Positions 26,307 to 35,809 of a stretch of 64,000 nucleotides of DNA are shown one piece after another (the first letter of the stretch is position 1; every line of letters begins with the position of its first letter). The translations under genes were made by a program, and so were the position numbers. The stretch spans positions 1 through 64,000 of the forward strand of contig JALUIX010000052.1 in the NCBI GenBank assembly GCA_027057345.1, given 5' to 3'. This stretch comes from S144-45 sp015494035 (GTDB taxonomy: Bacteria; Pseudomonadota; Gammaproteobacteria; Xanthomonadales; Marinicellaceae). The notes below the pieces were generated by a model, which saw only the letters and a list, made by a program, of their open reading frames with translations, was not told the DNA's origin and searched no databases.

Positions 26307-27461
26307 TCAGTCGCCTTCGGGCAGGTAACGAACCGCCGTCAGGCTGCCATCCTTGTTATAGAGGTAAATCACGTCACCGGCAACCACAGGGGCCCAGTAA
26401 TAGGCCTTGCTGCCAAATTTCTTCCGCGCCAGCGGCTGGCCATCATCGGCATTAAACACGTGCAACCAGCCTTCCAGGTCTCCCACCAGCACCTGGCCGG
26501 CGTAGTAAGTTGGTCGTGTCAACTGGCGGTTTGTGTAGCCGTCGCGTTGCCAGATATCGGCTCCGGTGTCCCGATTCAGGGCATGCAGCACCGAGTCCAT
26601 GTCACTGAGGTACAAATGCGTGCGCGACACGGCCACGCCCGTGGCTGAACCCAGATCGCGCGACCACAGCACATTGCCAGACTCCGTGGCCACCGACAAG
26701 GTCTTGTCACCGGCGCTGGACAGATACAATTCCGTGGCCACCAGGGCCATGTCTCCATCAATGTCCACAATGCGTTCCAGCTCGGTCTTGCCCTTGTTGT
26801 CGACCACGGTGCGCATCCAGATGACCTTGCCGTCACTGAGGCGAATGGCGGCCACCTTGCCATTGTCAAAGCCGATATAGACACGACCGGCCCATACCAG
26901 CGGGGTGGAGTTGCCGCGCAAAGTCAGGTTGGGAATGGTGGTGTCAAAAACCCACTGGCGTTGACCGCTGCGGGCATCGAACGCGTGCACGTGGCCATCA
27001 TGCAGTCTCACAACCAGCAAGTCGTCGGCGATCACCGGCGGGGCCAGGATTTCGCTACCCAGGCGCTTGCGCCAGGCTTCGTGACCGGTTTCGGCATCCA
27101 GCACCACCACGTAGCCTTCGGGACCGGCCACTGCCACCAGACCGTCACCGACACCGGGACCTGCGCTCAGCTCAACTTCGGTTTCGGTTTTCCAGAGGCG
27201 TTTTCCGGTGTCGGCATCCCGCTTTTCCACCAGGCCATTCTGGGCCGCCACGAACAGTTCACTGCCTTCGACCACCGGCACCAGTTTGTAACCATAGGCT
27301 TTGTCAGCCGCTGGTAACTTGGCTCGCCACAGGGTTTCAAAACGGCCCTGTTGGGTGATTTTTTCGAGTTCTTGCGGCTTGTAGGCGTTTTTCTTGTTGC
27401 AGCCGGAAACCAGGGTTGTCAAAACCAGGAGCAAAGCCAGTAATATCGTTTTCATGTTCAT
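26307..27461 (-). CDS. bamB: Outer membrane assembly lipoprotein BamB
   Basis: BamB is a lipoprotein of the BAM complex that folds outer-membrane proteins. From MNMKTILLALLLVLTTL (27461) the protein has a lipoprotein signal ending in LVSGC, then a beta-propeller of PQQ-like repeats. These show as recurring DADTGKRLWKTE, DAETGHEAWRKRL, DARSGQRQWVFD and ESGNVLWSRDL blocks. It has 384 residues, the family length. The order yfgM-bamB-der is conserved in gammaproteobacteria. A 240-nt gap separates it from yfgM, holding no gene or clear signal. Confidence 0.95.
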   Translation of the reverse strand: MNMKTILLALLLVLTTLVSGCNKKNAYKPQELEKITQQGRFETLWRAKLPAADKAYGYKLVPVVEGSELFVAAQNGLVEKRDADTGKRLWKTETEVELSAGPGVGDGLVAVAGPEGYVVVLDAETGHEAWRKRLGSEILAPPVIADDLLVVRLHDGHVHAFDARSGQRQWVFDTTIPNLTLRGNSTPLVWAGRVYIGFDNGKVAAIRLSDGKVIWMRTVVDNKGKTELERIVDIDGDMALVATELYLSSAGDKTLSVATESGNVLWSRDLGSATGVAVSRTHLYLSDMDSVLHALNRDTGADIWQRDGYTNRQLTRPTYYAGQVLVGDLEGWLHVFNADDGQPLARKKFGSKAYYWAPVVAGDVIYLYNKDGSLTAVRYLPEGD

Positions 27462-27701
27462 GCGTGTTCGCCTTGGAAAGTAGTGATGCGCTCGGGAGTA
27501 GCCGGAAAGCGCTTGAGAAAACCGGTACCGGTCAAGGGTATATGAGACAGAATGCACGCTGTGCGAACTGCCTGCTGCACCAGAGACAAGCCACTAGTCC
27601 CAACCCGAAACTTCAGACCAGTAAAGCGGCCAGCGGTTCAAGGGCCGGTCATCTTTTCCATAAAAAATGCACCGGCCCGAGGTGAGTCGGAATGGGTCAG
27701 T

Positions 27702-28331
27702 CTACCGACCGCTGTTGGCCAGTTTCATGTCCAGAAAGGGTTTGCCCGAATAGCCTTCGCCGGCATTGGCGGCATTCTGGTAATGCTCATGCGCATTTTC
27801 AGATTTGTTCTGGGCCAGCGCCACGTCACCGGAAATTTCTTCTTTTTCCGACTGCATGGGTTCGGCCAACACAGTTTGCAGGCTGTTCAAGGCCGCTTCG
27901 GGTTTGTCCTGGGCCAGTTGCAAGCGGGCCAGACGCAAACGAGCCAGCTCCGCCAGGGCCTTGTCCGGCTTGGCCGCGACGATTTTCTCGTATTCCACCA
28001 TCGCCTTGTCAGGTTCGCCCTTGTCCAGATAGTGACTGGCCAGCACCAGACGCGCCTCAACCGTGTAGAAACCGTTCGGGTCGGCCGTGGCCACTGCCTC
28101 GGCCAGTTTTTCCGCCTCATCCACCTGACCGGTGCCCATCACCTGGGCAAACTGCTGAAACTGGTCAGCCAGTGCGTATTTTTTCTGCAGCTGATGTTGT
28201 TTCCACCAGTTGATGCCAAAAACGCCGGCCAGTCCCAGACCAATGCCAACGGCCATGTTGAGCCAATTGTCCTTGATCCATTTTTTGACCTGTTCTTCCT
28301 GTTCAAAATCGTCCAGTTCTTCAAAAGCCAT
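27702..28331 (-). CDS. yfgM: YfgM-type inner-membrane TPR protein (ancillary SecYEG chaperone)
   Basis: YfgM-like proteins are anchored in the inner membrane and present a periplasmic TPR domain that works with SecYEG and PpiD. The 209-residue protein starts MAFEELDDFEQEEQVKKWIK and has one membrane helix (about 29-47, LNMAVGIGLGLAGVFGINWW). A TPR-like region follows with ARLVLASHYLDKGEPDKA and ARLQLAQDKPEAAL. The start at 28331 is the conserved one; codons further upstream run into repeat copy 6. hisS, its usual upstream neighbour, is not present. Confidence 0.9.
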   Translation of the reverse strand: MAFEELDDFEQEEQVKKWIKDNWLNMAVGIGLGLAGVFGINWWKQHQLQKKYALADQFQQFAQVMGTGQVDEAEKLAEAVATADPNGFYTVEARLVLASHYLDKGEPDKAMVEYEKIVAAKPDKALAELARLRLARLQLAQDKPEAALNSLQTVLAEPMQSEKEEISGDVALAQNKSENAHEHYQNAANAGEGYSGKPFLDMKLANSGR

Positions 28332-28366
28332 GTGTCTTCCTGTGGTTATGTTCGGTGTCGGTTTAG

Positions 28367-28530
28367 TTAAGGAAGCTCTGATTGAATCGTGACACGGCAC
28401 CTTGGGGCATAGAATCATCCATTTCTGCGTTGCAAACCTTCACACTTGCTATTGCGTGCGGCTTGCGCCTTGAACTGAACAATTTTACACTCCAACCTGT
28501 TCGTGCCAGATTCAATCAGAGCTTCCCTAA
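28367..28530 (-). repeat. Intergenic hairpin repeat, subfamily B, copy 6
   Basis: A minus-orientation B element 35 nt upstream of yfgM. It lacks about five bases of the central loop arm (it reads CACACTTGCTATTG where others have CACAATAGCTTGCTATTG). The outer ends TTAAGGAAGCTCTG and CAGAGCTTCCCTAA pair. Confidence 0.87.
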
Positions 28531-28703
28531 TCGGCTGCCTGATGAGCCCATGGGTGAAGGCTTTGCTGCCACCATTCACCGGCTGTGCCGTAAAGACCGC
28601 CTGAATCGAGCAGGCTATGTTACCTGAATTACGGGCAATTTTCACCTTTGCCAGCGCCGAGAGGCGCCGAAAACCGGTGTTTGTGCAGACTTTCTGGCGG
28701 GCA

Positions 28704-28735
28704 CAAAAAAACCCGAAGCGCGCTTCGGGTTTTTT
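28704..28735 (-). terminator. Rho-independent terminator after tRNA-Asn
   Basis: A perfect palindrome, AACCCGAAGCG-CGCTTCGGGTT, flanked by A runs on the left and T runs on the right, just downstream of the minus-strand tRNA. It could act in both directions. Confidence 0.85.
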
Positions 28736-28743
28736 CAGGAATT

Positions 28744-28819
28744 TGGCTCCCCGGGACGGGCTTGAACCGCCGACCTAGTGATTAACAGTCACCCGCTCTA
28801 CCAACTGAGCTACCGGGGA
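28744..28819 (-). tRNA. tRNA-Asn (GTT)
   Basis: On the minus strand the cloverleaf starts TCCCCGG, with the D arm AGCTCAGTTGGTAGAGC, the anticodon loop CTGTTAA (anticodon GTT) and the T arm GGTTCAAGCCC. It ends CCGGGGA-G-CCA with an encoded CCA. It is 76 nt long. A strong terminator follows. Confidence 0.97.
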
Positions 28820-28970
28820 ATGGTCTGGATGAGAGGCCTCATCACCAAGAGCGCGCATTTTGCGGCAAATGCGCGTTTCTGTCAAGCCTCAAAAACCGCT
28901 TTTAAACGGTTTTTTATGGCACCTGGGTTTGACGTTCGAATAATCAGAATGTTCCCCTAGCAATGCGGAA

Positions 28971-29708
28971 TCAGGGCAGTTTTTTCTGCAGGTTGCTGAG
29001 GATACCGCGCAGAATGTCCAGCTCGTGTTTCTGCGGTTGCATACGGTTGAACATGAGCTTCAAACGCCGTTGCAAGGTCTCGCTGGGTATATTGTCAAAC
29101 ACCCCGGCCTGTTCCAGCACGGCAAACAGGTGGGCATAGAAGCTGGCCATTTTTTCATGCGGTACGGGTTTGAGCCCACGCTCTGCCTTGAATCCCGCCA
29201 GCGGATCATTGCCTTCGGCCTGCAGTGCTGCCATGCGGCATTCGTACGCCAACACTTGCACCGCGGCGGCCAGGTTGAGCGATGAAAAATTCTCGACGGT
29301 GGGCAGATTGATGAGGCCGTGACAGCGTTCCATTTCGGCATTGGTGAGGCCATAACGCTCCTTGCCGAACAATACTGCCACCCGGTCACCCTGCCGGATG
29401 GCCTGAATCAGCCGTTCGCTGGCCTCGCGGGCATTCATCAACGGTACGGGCAGGTTTCTCACCCGGGCACTGGTGCCCAGAATCAGGGTGTCTTTGGCAA
29501 TGGCCTCATCCAGACTTTCCACCACACGCGCTTGTGCCAGCAAGTCATCGGCGCCACTGGCCCGGGACGTGGCTTCGGCACAGGGGAAGTCCTTGGGTTC
29601 AACCAGTGACAATTGCGATAAACCCATGGTTTTCATGGCCCGGGCAGCGGCGCCGATATTGCCCGGATGGGTGGTGCCAAGCAGCACAAAATTGATGTTT
29701 TCCAGCAT
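28971..29708 (-). CDS. trmJ: tRNA (cytidine/uridine-32 2'-O) methyltransferase TrmJ
   Basis: TrmJ is a SPOUT-fold enzyme that methylates the ribose of position 32 in tRNA anticodon loops. The 245-residue protein opens with INFVLLGTTHPGNIGAAARA and has the knot-forming motifs VAVLFGKERYGLTNAEM and LPTVENFSSLNLAAAVQVL. A helical C-terminal tail follows. It is divergent from suhB with 66 nt between the starts, as in E. coli, which supports the call. Downstream is tRNA-Asn on the same strand, where E. coli has iscR. Confidence 0.95.
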   Translation of the reverse strand: MLENINFVLLGTTHPGNIGAAARAMKTMGLSQLSLVEPKDFPCAEATSRASGADDLLAQARVVESLDEAIAKDTLILGTSARVRNLPVPLMNAREASERLIQAIRQGDRVAVLFGKERYGLTNAEMERCHGLINLPTVENFSSLNLAAAVQVLAYECRMAALQAEGNDPLAGFKAERGLKPVPHEKMASFYAHLFAVLEQAGVFDNIPSETLQRRLKLMFNRMQPQKHELDILRGILSNLQKKLP

Positions 29709-29774
29709 TTGCCTTAGGTGGTATGAAAATTAGCGGTTATCATATAGCGTTCTTATCACAGTTAAAGAATTTTT

Positions 29775-30572
29775 ATGCGACAACCTGAAGTCAACATTGC
29801 CGTCAAGGCGGCCTGGAAAGCCGGCAATGTCCTGTTGCGGCTGCAAAAACAGGCGCAAACCATGCCCGTGACCCAAAAACGGGAAAACGACTTTGCCTCC
29901 GTGGCCGACAAGGCCGCTGAAGAAGTCATCATCGACACGCTGAAACAGGCTTTTCCCGACCATGCCATCATGGCGGAGGAGTCCGGTTTTCACGGCGATT
30001 CGGAGTACGTCTGGATCATCGACCCGCTGGACGGCACCACCAATTTTCTGCACGGTTTTCCGCACTATTCCATATCACTGGCCTTGCAACATAATGGCGT
30101 GATCGAGCACGGTGTAGTGTTTGACCCGGTGCGGGATGAAACCTTCTATGCCAGCCGTGGCAAAGGCGCTTTTGTCAATGACCAACGCATTCGCGTCAAT
30201 CAGAAACAGAAACTGGACGGCGCCTTGCTGGCCACCGGATTCCCGTTTCGCAATCGGCAGCTGTTCAACCGCTACATGCGGCAATTCAAAACCCTGTTCA
30301 AGCACGCCAGCGACGTGCGACGGGCTGGCTCCGCCGCGCTGGATCTGGCCTACGTGGCCGCCAGTCGCGTGGATGGCTTCTGGGAAATGGGGTTGGAACC
30401 CTGGGACATAGCCGCCGGCTCCCTGCTGGTCACCGAAGCCGGCGGCCAGTGCCTGGACTTTAAGGCGGGGCAGGATTTCCTGAAAAGTGGCAACATCATC
30501 GCCGGCAATCTCCAACTGGTGGCCGAGATGTACAAAAAAATTCATCAGCTGGAAAGCGATCCCACCGCCTGA
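29775..30572 (+). CDS. suhB: Inositol monophosphatase family protein SuhB
   Basis: This is a magnesium-dependent phosphatase; in E. coli it also supports rRNA transcription antitermination. The 265-residue protein has the family motifs IIDPLDGTTNFLHGFPH (about 82-98) and WDIAAGSLLVTEAGG (about 212-226), and EESG earlier. It is divergent from trmJ and ends before a bidirectional terminator shared with secF. Confidence 0.95.
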   Translation: MRQPEVNIAVKAAWKAGNVLLRLQKQAQTMPVTQKRENDFASVADKAAEEVIIDTLKQAFPDHAIMAEESGFHGDSEYVWIIDPLDGTTNFLHGFPHYSISLALQHNGVIEHGVVFDPVRDETFYASRGKGAFVNDQRIRVNQKQKLDGALLATGFPFRNRQLFNRYMRQFKTLFKHASDVRRAGSAALDLAYVAASRVDGFWEMGLEPWDIAAGSLLVTEAGGQCLDFKAGQDFLKSGNIIAGNLQLVAEMYKKIHQLESDPTA

Positions 30573-30610
30573 ACCATCACCACCAGGCTGCGGCCTGTCA
30601 AAGACCCTAT

Positions 30611-30645
30611 AAAAAAGCGCCTCCGGTGATCCGTGGCGCTTTTTT
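30611..30645. terminator. Bidirectional terminator between suhB and secF
   Basis: The stem AAAAAAGCGCC pairs with GGCGCTTTTTT around a 13-nt loop. A and T tracts lie on both sides, fitting two convergent genes. Confidence 0.88.
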
Positions 30646-30663
30646 CCTTTAGGCAATGATTGC

Positions 30664-31596
30664 TCAGGGCGTGGCGTCGAGATCCGCGCCTTCTTTCTGT
30701 ACCGGAATCAGGTCTTCACGTTTGACGCCCAGAGCCAGAGCAGCCGTGCTGGCCACGAAAATGGACGAATAGGTACCAATGATGATGCCCACAATCAGGG
30801 CAAAGGCGAAGCCCTTGATCATCGGGCCGCCAAAGACATACAGGGAAAACAGTACCAGCAAGGTGGTCAGGGAGGTAATGATGGTGCGCGACAAGGTCTG
30901 GTTGATGGAGATATTGAAAATTTCCTCCGGCGTTTTCTTGCGCAAACGGCGAAAATTCTCGCGCACGCGGTCAAACACCACAATGGTGTCATTGAGCGAA
31001 TAACCAATCACCGCCAGCAAAGCAGCCAGGATAGTCAGGTCAAAGTCCATATACAGCCAGGAAAACACGCCCATGGTGATGATGATGTCGTGCAGCAGCG
31101 CCACCACCGCACCCACCGCAAAGCGCCACTCGAAGCGGATGGAAACATAAATCAGAATGGCGAGAATGGTATAAATCACTGCCAGAGCGCCCTGCTCCAC
31201 CAGTTCCTTTCCCACTTGCGGGCCAATGAAATCAACCTTGGCGATCCTGACCTGGTTATCCAGCGGGGTGAATGCCTGCAATACCTTGTTGCTGATGCGG
31301 GCTTCGTCCTTGTCACCACTGGAAGGCAGGCGAATTTGCACGTCGGTGGTGGAACCGAAATACTGCACCACGCCGTCGTTAATTTCATGGCTGGTCAGCG
31401 CTTGACGCACCTTATCCAGTTCCACCGGCTTGGAAAACTCTGCCACCACCACAGTACCACCGGTAAAGTCGAGTCCGAAGTTCAAGCCGCGAGTGAACAG
31501 GGAAATCAGTGACAGGGTCACCAGGGTCAGGGAGAAAATCAGCGCGTACTTGCGCATGCCCATGAAGTCGATTTGCGTGTTTTTCAGAAAATCCAT
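30664..31596 (-). CDS. secF: Protein translocase subunit SecF
   Basis: SecF works with SecD to pull exported proteins through SecYEG using the proton gradient. The 310-residue protein has the N-terminal helix, then GLDFTGGTVVVAEF and a periplasmic loop. The five-helix RND block (about 130-290) contains VIGYSLNDTIVVFDRVREN. It follows secD with a 51-nt gap. Confidence 0.97.
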   Translation of the reverse strand: MDFLKNTQIDFMGMRKYALIFSLTLVTLSLISLFTRGLNFGLDFTGGTVVVAEFSKPVELDKVRQALTSHEINDGVVQYFGSTTDVQIRLPSSGDKDEARISNKVLQAFTPLDNQVRIAKVDFIGPQVGKELVEQGALAVIYTILAILIYVSIRFEWRFAVGAVVALLHDIIITMGVFSWLYMDFDLTILAALLAVIGYSLNDTIVVFDRVRENFRRLRKKTPEEIFNISINQTLSRTIITSLTTLLVLFSLYVFGGPMIKGFAFALIVGIIIGTYSSIFVASTAALALGVKREDLIPVQKEGADLDATP

Positions 31597-31647
31597 AATG
31601 TTGTCCTTTGTTACCGTGTGCTGAGGCTGATGTTTTGACTGTGTCGA

Positions 31648-33498
31648 TCAAATGGGAATGCTGCGCAAATTCTTCTTGCGACCATACAGCCAGTTAATCA
31701 GTGCCCGCGTCACCATAATGGCGGTAAACATGGAAGTGAGGATACCGATGCCCAGGGTAATGGCGAAGCCCTTAATGGGGCCGGTACCAAAGGCAAACAG
31801 CACGATGGCCGCAATCAGGGTGGTGATATTGGCATCCGCAATGGTCGAGAACGCCTTTTCATAACCGGCCTTGATGGCGGTCTGAATGGAAGTGCCTGCA
31901 CGCAGTTCTTCCTTAATGCGTTCGAAAATCAGCACGTTGGCATCCACGGCCATGCCCACGGTAAGCACAATGCCCGCGATGCCCGGCAAGGTCAATGTGG
32001 CACCCAACAGGGACAGAATGGCCACAATCAGCACCAGGTTCAGCGCCAGCGCCACGTCGGCAATCAGACCAAACACCTTGTAGTAGACTGCCATGAAAAT
32101 CAGCACGATAATAAAGCCGATCACCACCGACTTGAAGCCTTTCTCAATGTTTTCCTGACCCAGGCTTGGGCCCACCGTGCGTTCTTCCACAATTTCTACT
32201 GGCGCGGCCAGGGCGCCGGCACGCAACAACAACGCCAGTTGGGTGGCTTCTTCCATGCTGTCCAGGCCGGTGGTCTGGAAACGGCTGCTGAACACACCAT
32301 TGATGCGCGCGTTACTGATCACCACTTCCGAATCCTTGTAGCGGGTTTTGCCGGTTTCCGGGTCCTTGCCCACCGGAATCCGCTCCTTGTAAACCACTGC
32401 CATATTATTGCCCACGTTTTTCTTGGTGAACTCCAGCATGCGCTTGGCGCCGAGGCTGTTTAACGTCACCGACACCATGGGCGTACCGGTTTGCTGATCC
32501 ACCCCGGAACTGGCGTTAATGAGCTGATTACCCGAGGCGATCACCCGTTTTTTCAGCAAAACCGGGTTGCCCTGCTTGTCGTGATACAGCTTGTAGCCAA
32601 CCGGAATGCGGCCCGTCCGTTCGGCTTCATAGGCATTGTGCTCCATGTCCACCGCACGGTACTCCAGCGTGGCGGTGGCGTCCAGCAAGCGCTTGGCTTT
32701 GGCCGTGTCCTGAATGCCGGGCAATTCCACCACAATGCGGTCGCTGCCCTGCTGCTGGATTTGTGGCTCAGCCACGCCCAGCTCGTTCACGCGTGAACGC
32801 AAGGTAGTCAGGTTCTGTTCCAGCGCCTTGTTTTTCATGTTCACCAGCGCCTGTTCCTTGAGCTTGCCAATCAACCAATAGTCACCATTGCTGTCATCGG
32901 TGGAAAAAGCCAGATCGGTCAACCGGGTGCGCAATTTGTCGTACGCCTTTTGCAAATCCGCTTCGGAACGCAAGCGGACTTTAATGGTGCGGCCATCGAC
33001 CTTGATGGCGCGATTGGAAATCTTGTCTTCTTTCAGCAGCTGACGAATGTCACTGACGAGTTGTTCTTTCAGTTGCTTTTCGGCCGCGTCCATGTCCACC
33101 TGCAGGAGAAAATGCACGCCGCCGCGCAGGTCCAGCCCCAGGTTCATGGGTTTGCCACCGGTTTTCACCAGCCACTCAGGCACATTGGGCTTCAGGTTCA
33201 AGGCGGCGCGATAGCCTTTCAGGCTTTCCAGCACGTCCTTGGCCTTGAGCTGGTCGTCCAGGGAGTTGAACTTGATCAGCACCGAATTGTTGTCAATGGC
33301 CACCGCTTCAAAAGGGATGTTATTGTCCTTCAGCCGTTGTTCAATGGCTTGTTTCAGCGAGGCATCCACCGGGGCGCTTTTTTCTGGGCTGACCTGCACC
33401 ACCGGGCTTTGCCCGAAAATGTTTGGCAGGGCGTAATAAAAACCCATCACAATCACAAACACAATGAGCAGGTTTTTCCATAAGGGGTAACGGTTCAT
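31648..33498 (-). CDS. secD: Protein translocase subunit SecD
   Basis: SecD is the larger RND-type partner of SecF. From MNRYPLWKNLLIVFVIV (33498) it is 616 residues. It has one N-terminal helix, the GLDLRGGVHFLLQVDM segment (about 122-137), the P1 periplasmic domain, and the C-terminal RND helices with VGMAVDANVLIFERIKEEL. Nine upstream codons of the open frame are not used, because the conserved N-terminus starts at MNRYPLWKN. It lies between yajC and secF in the standard order. Confidence 0.97.
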   Translation of the reverse strand: MNRYPLWKNLLIVFVIVMGFYYALPNIFGQSPVVQVSPEKSAPVDASLKQAIEQRLKDNNIPFEAVAIDNNSVLIKFNSLDDQLKAKDVLESLKGYRAALNLKPNVPEWLVKTGGKPMNLGLDLRGGVHFLLQVDMDAAEKQLKEQLVSDIRQLLKEDKISNRAIKVDGRTIKVRLRSEADLQKAYDKLRTRLTDLAFSTDDSNGDYWLIGKLKEQALVNMKNKALEQNLTTLRSRVNELGVAEPQIQQQGSDRIVVELPGIQDTAKAKRLLDATATLEYRAVDMEHNAYEAERTGRIPVGYKLYHDKQGNPVLLKKRVIASGNQLINASSGVDQQTGTPMVSVTLNSLGAKRMLEFTKKNVGNNMAVVYKERIPVGKDPETGKTRYKDSEVVISNARINGVFSSRFQTTGLDSMEEATQLALLLRAGALAAPVEIVEERTVGPSLGQENIEKGFKSVVIGFIIVLIFMAVYYKVFGLIADVALALNLVLIVAILSLLGATLTLPGIAGIVLTVGMAVDANVLIFERIKEELRAGTSIQTAIKAGYEKAFSTIADANITTLIAAIVLFAFGTGPIKGFAITLGIGILTSMFTAIMVTRALINWLYGRKKNLRSIPI

Positions 33499-33590
33499 AG
33501 AGGGTATCCTGGGTTTTGACTTCACCAGGCCAGTCAGTGCCAGCCGGGTCAGGTCCGTGGATCAATCAGTCAACAAAGGCTCAAAAAGGG

Positions 33591-33929
33591 TTATTTCAGG
33601 CTCTTGATGGTGCCCTTGGGCAACACATTGGCGATGGCCGAGCGCTGCACATTCAGGGTCACGCCGTCTGCCACCTCAACCGTCACGAAATTGTCATCAA
33701 GTTTGGTGATCTTGCCAACTACACCACCATTGGTAACCACTTCATCACCTTTGGACAAGGCCGCAATCAGGGCCTGGTGTTCCTTCAGGCGTTTTTGCTG
33801 CGGGCGAATAATCAGCAACCACATAATGCCGAAAAACACCACCAGAAACAGAATGCTGGTGATGGGATTGGCCTGGCCGGCGGCAGCACCATCCTGGGCC
33901 TGAGCGGCGGAAATGAAAAAATCAAACAT
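33591..33929 (-). CDS. yajC: Preprotein translocase auxiliary subunit YajC
   Basis: This is a small inner-membrane protein that binds SecDF. The 112-residue protein has a short N-terminal segment, one membrane helix (SILFLVVFFGIMWLLIIRP) followed by QQKRLKEHQALIAAL, and the conserved KGDEVVTNGGVVGKI domain. The ATG at 33929 has a strong AGGAGG site 6 nt before it. tgt and queA, often upstream, are absent; repeat copy 7 lies there instead. Confidence 0.95.
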   Translation of the reverse strand: MFDFFISAAQAQDGAAAGQANPITSILFLVVFFGIMWLLIIRPQQKRLKEHQALIAALSKGDEVVTNGGVVGKITKLDDNFVTVEVADGVTLNVQRSAIANVLPKGTIKSLK

Positions 33930-33969
33930 GAGCAACCTCCTGAGGGGTTTTTGCTAGCTAGCGGTTCGG

Positions 33970-34137
33970 TTAAGGAGCCTCTGATCGAATCGTGACACGT
34001 CATCTTGCGGCGCAAAATCGTCCATTCCTGCGTTGCAAACCTTCACAATAGCTTGCTATTGCGTGCGGCTTGCGCCTTGAGCTGAACAATTTTTCACGAC
34101 AATCTGTTCGCGCCAGATTCAATCAGAGGCTCCTTAA
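33970..34137 (-). repeat. Intergenic hairpin repeat, subfamily B, copy 7
   Basis: A full-length minus-orientation B element with very clean outer ends. TTAAGGAGCCTCTGAT and ATCAGAGGCTCCTTAA form a 16-bp perfect inverted repeat, followed by GATCGAATC against GATTCAATC. It lies 41 nt upstream of yajC. Confidence 0.9.
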
Positions 34138-34505
34138 GTGCCCACTGGCTGGCGTAAAAATTCAAAGGGCCGTATTATCTCACAAATCCCTGGCGGCCAA
34201 CAGGGCAAGCCCCACTCCTGTTCCGGCGTCCACGGACAAGACTGATGCGCTCTCTTTATCCACTCTCTGGACAAACTGGACAGCAGATGGGGGGCAGTGC
34301 GCCATGGGACAACCCGGCTGCATTAAAATTCCGTTAACTTGCCAAACACTGCTTTACAGACAGACGACACGGGCTTCGGGTGAATGAAATCCTCAGTGAT
34401 ATAGCCTCATAGTGCCCATGGCCACTTTTCCCCAAGGTTCACCCGAGTTTCCCAGACACGAATCGGGCATAACACAGTGCGCTTTGCACCACCGACAACA
34501 GCGCA
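34138..34505. other. Non-coding stretch without recognised feature
   Basis: About 370 bp lie between repeat copy 7 and the terminator of the next gene. No convincing reading frame, RNA gene or repeat was seen. Confidence 0.5.
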
Positions 34506-34531
34506 CAAAAAACCCGGCTTGCGCCGGGTTT
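34506..34531 (-). terminator. Rho-independent terminator of the duplicated-domain gene
   Basis: The stem AACCCGGC pairs with GCCGGGTT, and six A residues precede it on the plus strand, giving a T tract in the minus-strand transcript. It lies 70 nt after the stop of the gene at 34603. Confidence 0.85.
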
Positions 34532-34602
34532 GAGGGGCGATAATGCTGGCCCGTTAGTCCACAGATACTTCACGGTTTTCCAGCCATGCACAACGCCTGA
34601 AA

Positions 34603-35676
34603 TCAGGCAATGGACATGGCCTGTGGTGGCCGTTCTTCCTGCAGGCTGATCTGCTCGGCATCTTCCGGCAGCGGCACAATCTTCTCACGCGTGATCCAGG
34701 TTTCCGGCAGTCGGATGACTTTGCCGTGACGGTGGATCACCCGTTCAGCCACCAGGGCCTTGTAAGTGATCTTCACACCCCACACCTTACGGCCAAACCG
34801 GTTTTCATACTCGCCCGGGCCTTCCAGCTGGATGTCTCTGGCCGAACCGGGGAAATAAATCCGCTTGGCATACCAGCGCTTGCGGGAAGGTTTGTAATAA
34901 ACCAGCCACAGCACTTTGCCTTCTTTGTATTTGACTTCGGTGGGAATGTACTGACTGGCTTTCTTTTCCTCTTCTTCCAGACGCTTGAGGTAGGCTTCGA
35001 TGGTTTCATCTTCACCCATGTCTTCACCGCCCCAGCATTCAAAGGCGATTTGCCAGCCATTGACCTCAGCCACCAGATTGGCCAATTTAACGGTGCGCTC
35101 TTCTTCGGCATGCACCAGATCCACCACTTTTTGGTAGGCATCACCAAAGCGGCAGGAAAAATCAGGCATATGCACCAACACATGCGTCATGTCAGAAGCC
35201 CGTTTCAGTTTCAACAGCTCTTCGGGGTCATCAACCACGACCATGGCCTTGCGAATGTCGCAGTAGAGATGACGAATCTGATCCAGCGCTTCCACATCGG
35301 CTTTCAGGTTGATGGTGCCTTCGGTGACTTCCCGCAGGACTTCTTCGGGCAGTTCTTTCAGGGCTTCTTCCACGTTGATGCGGTCTTTGCCCCATGGAGA
35401 ATAGGACTTGTCCCAGCCACGGCTCTTGGCCACGTAATTGGCCAGTTGCACCGTCACACGGTTTTCTTCGCAAGCCACCTCCCGCATTTTTTCCAGTTGA
35501 TGACCAAAATGTTTCTTCCAGAAGGGAGAATATGTCAGCGTGCACAGGTAATCACTGCGTTTTTTCAGATCGGTCAGCTGATCGGGGCTTTCCACCGCCA
35601 GCATCTCATCGCGGATCAGGCAATTGATGCGGCGAATGTCCTGAATGTCATTCACTTTTCCATACACTTGTGCCAT
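34603..35676 (-). CDS. Protein of unknown function with a tandem duplicated domain
   Basis: I do not recognise this family. From MAQVYGKVNDIQDIR (35676) it is 357 residues, soluble and without signal peptide or membrane segment. An 80-residue unit occurs twice, at about 15-100 and 130-218. Matching landmarks are DQLTDLKKRSD and EELLKLKRASD, then EENRVTVQLANYVAKSRGW and EEERTVKLANLVAEVNGW, each ending in a WG pair after S/C residues. The C-terminal 130 residues start with an acidic helix (EAYLKRLEEEEKKASQ) and then look like a basic beta-rich domain (VLWLVYYKPSRKRWYAKRI). The start is set by GGAGG 9 nt before the ATG. The gene is single, with its own terminator, and faces a region with two tandem repeats. 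Confidence 0.8.
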   Translation of the reverse strand: MAQVYGKVNDIQDIRRINCLIRDEMLAVESPDQLTDLKKRSDYLCTLTYSPFWKKHFGHQLEKMREVACEENRVTVQLANYVAKSRGWDKSYSPWGKDRINVEEALKELPEEVLREVTEGTINLKADVEALDQIRHLYCDIRKAMVVVDDPEELLKLKRASDMTHVLVHMPDFSCRFGDAYQKVVDLVHAEEERTVKLANLVAEVNGWQIAFECWGGEDMGEDETIEAYLKRLEEEEKKASQYIPTEVKYKEGKVLWLVYYKPSRKRWYAKRIYFPGSARDIQLEGPGEYENRFGRKVWGVKITYKALVAERVIHRHGKVIRLPETWITREKIVPLPEDAEQISLQEERPPQAMSIA

Positions 35677-35809
35677 CTTGATTTCCTCCATAGGTCATTA
35701 GGTTCAATGAACTTATGGGGCTGCAGAGACACCATCTCAAGTCCTGTCTGGCATTTTCCCAGGTCAATCAAGCACTTGCGGCATCACTTATTGATTCTGG
35801 TCAAGTTAT

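Noticed and set aside
29709..29774. Promoters in the trmJ-suhB divergent gap
   Set aside because: Several AT-rich boxes exist on both strands, but none has acceptable -35/-10 spacing, so none was called.
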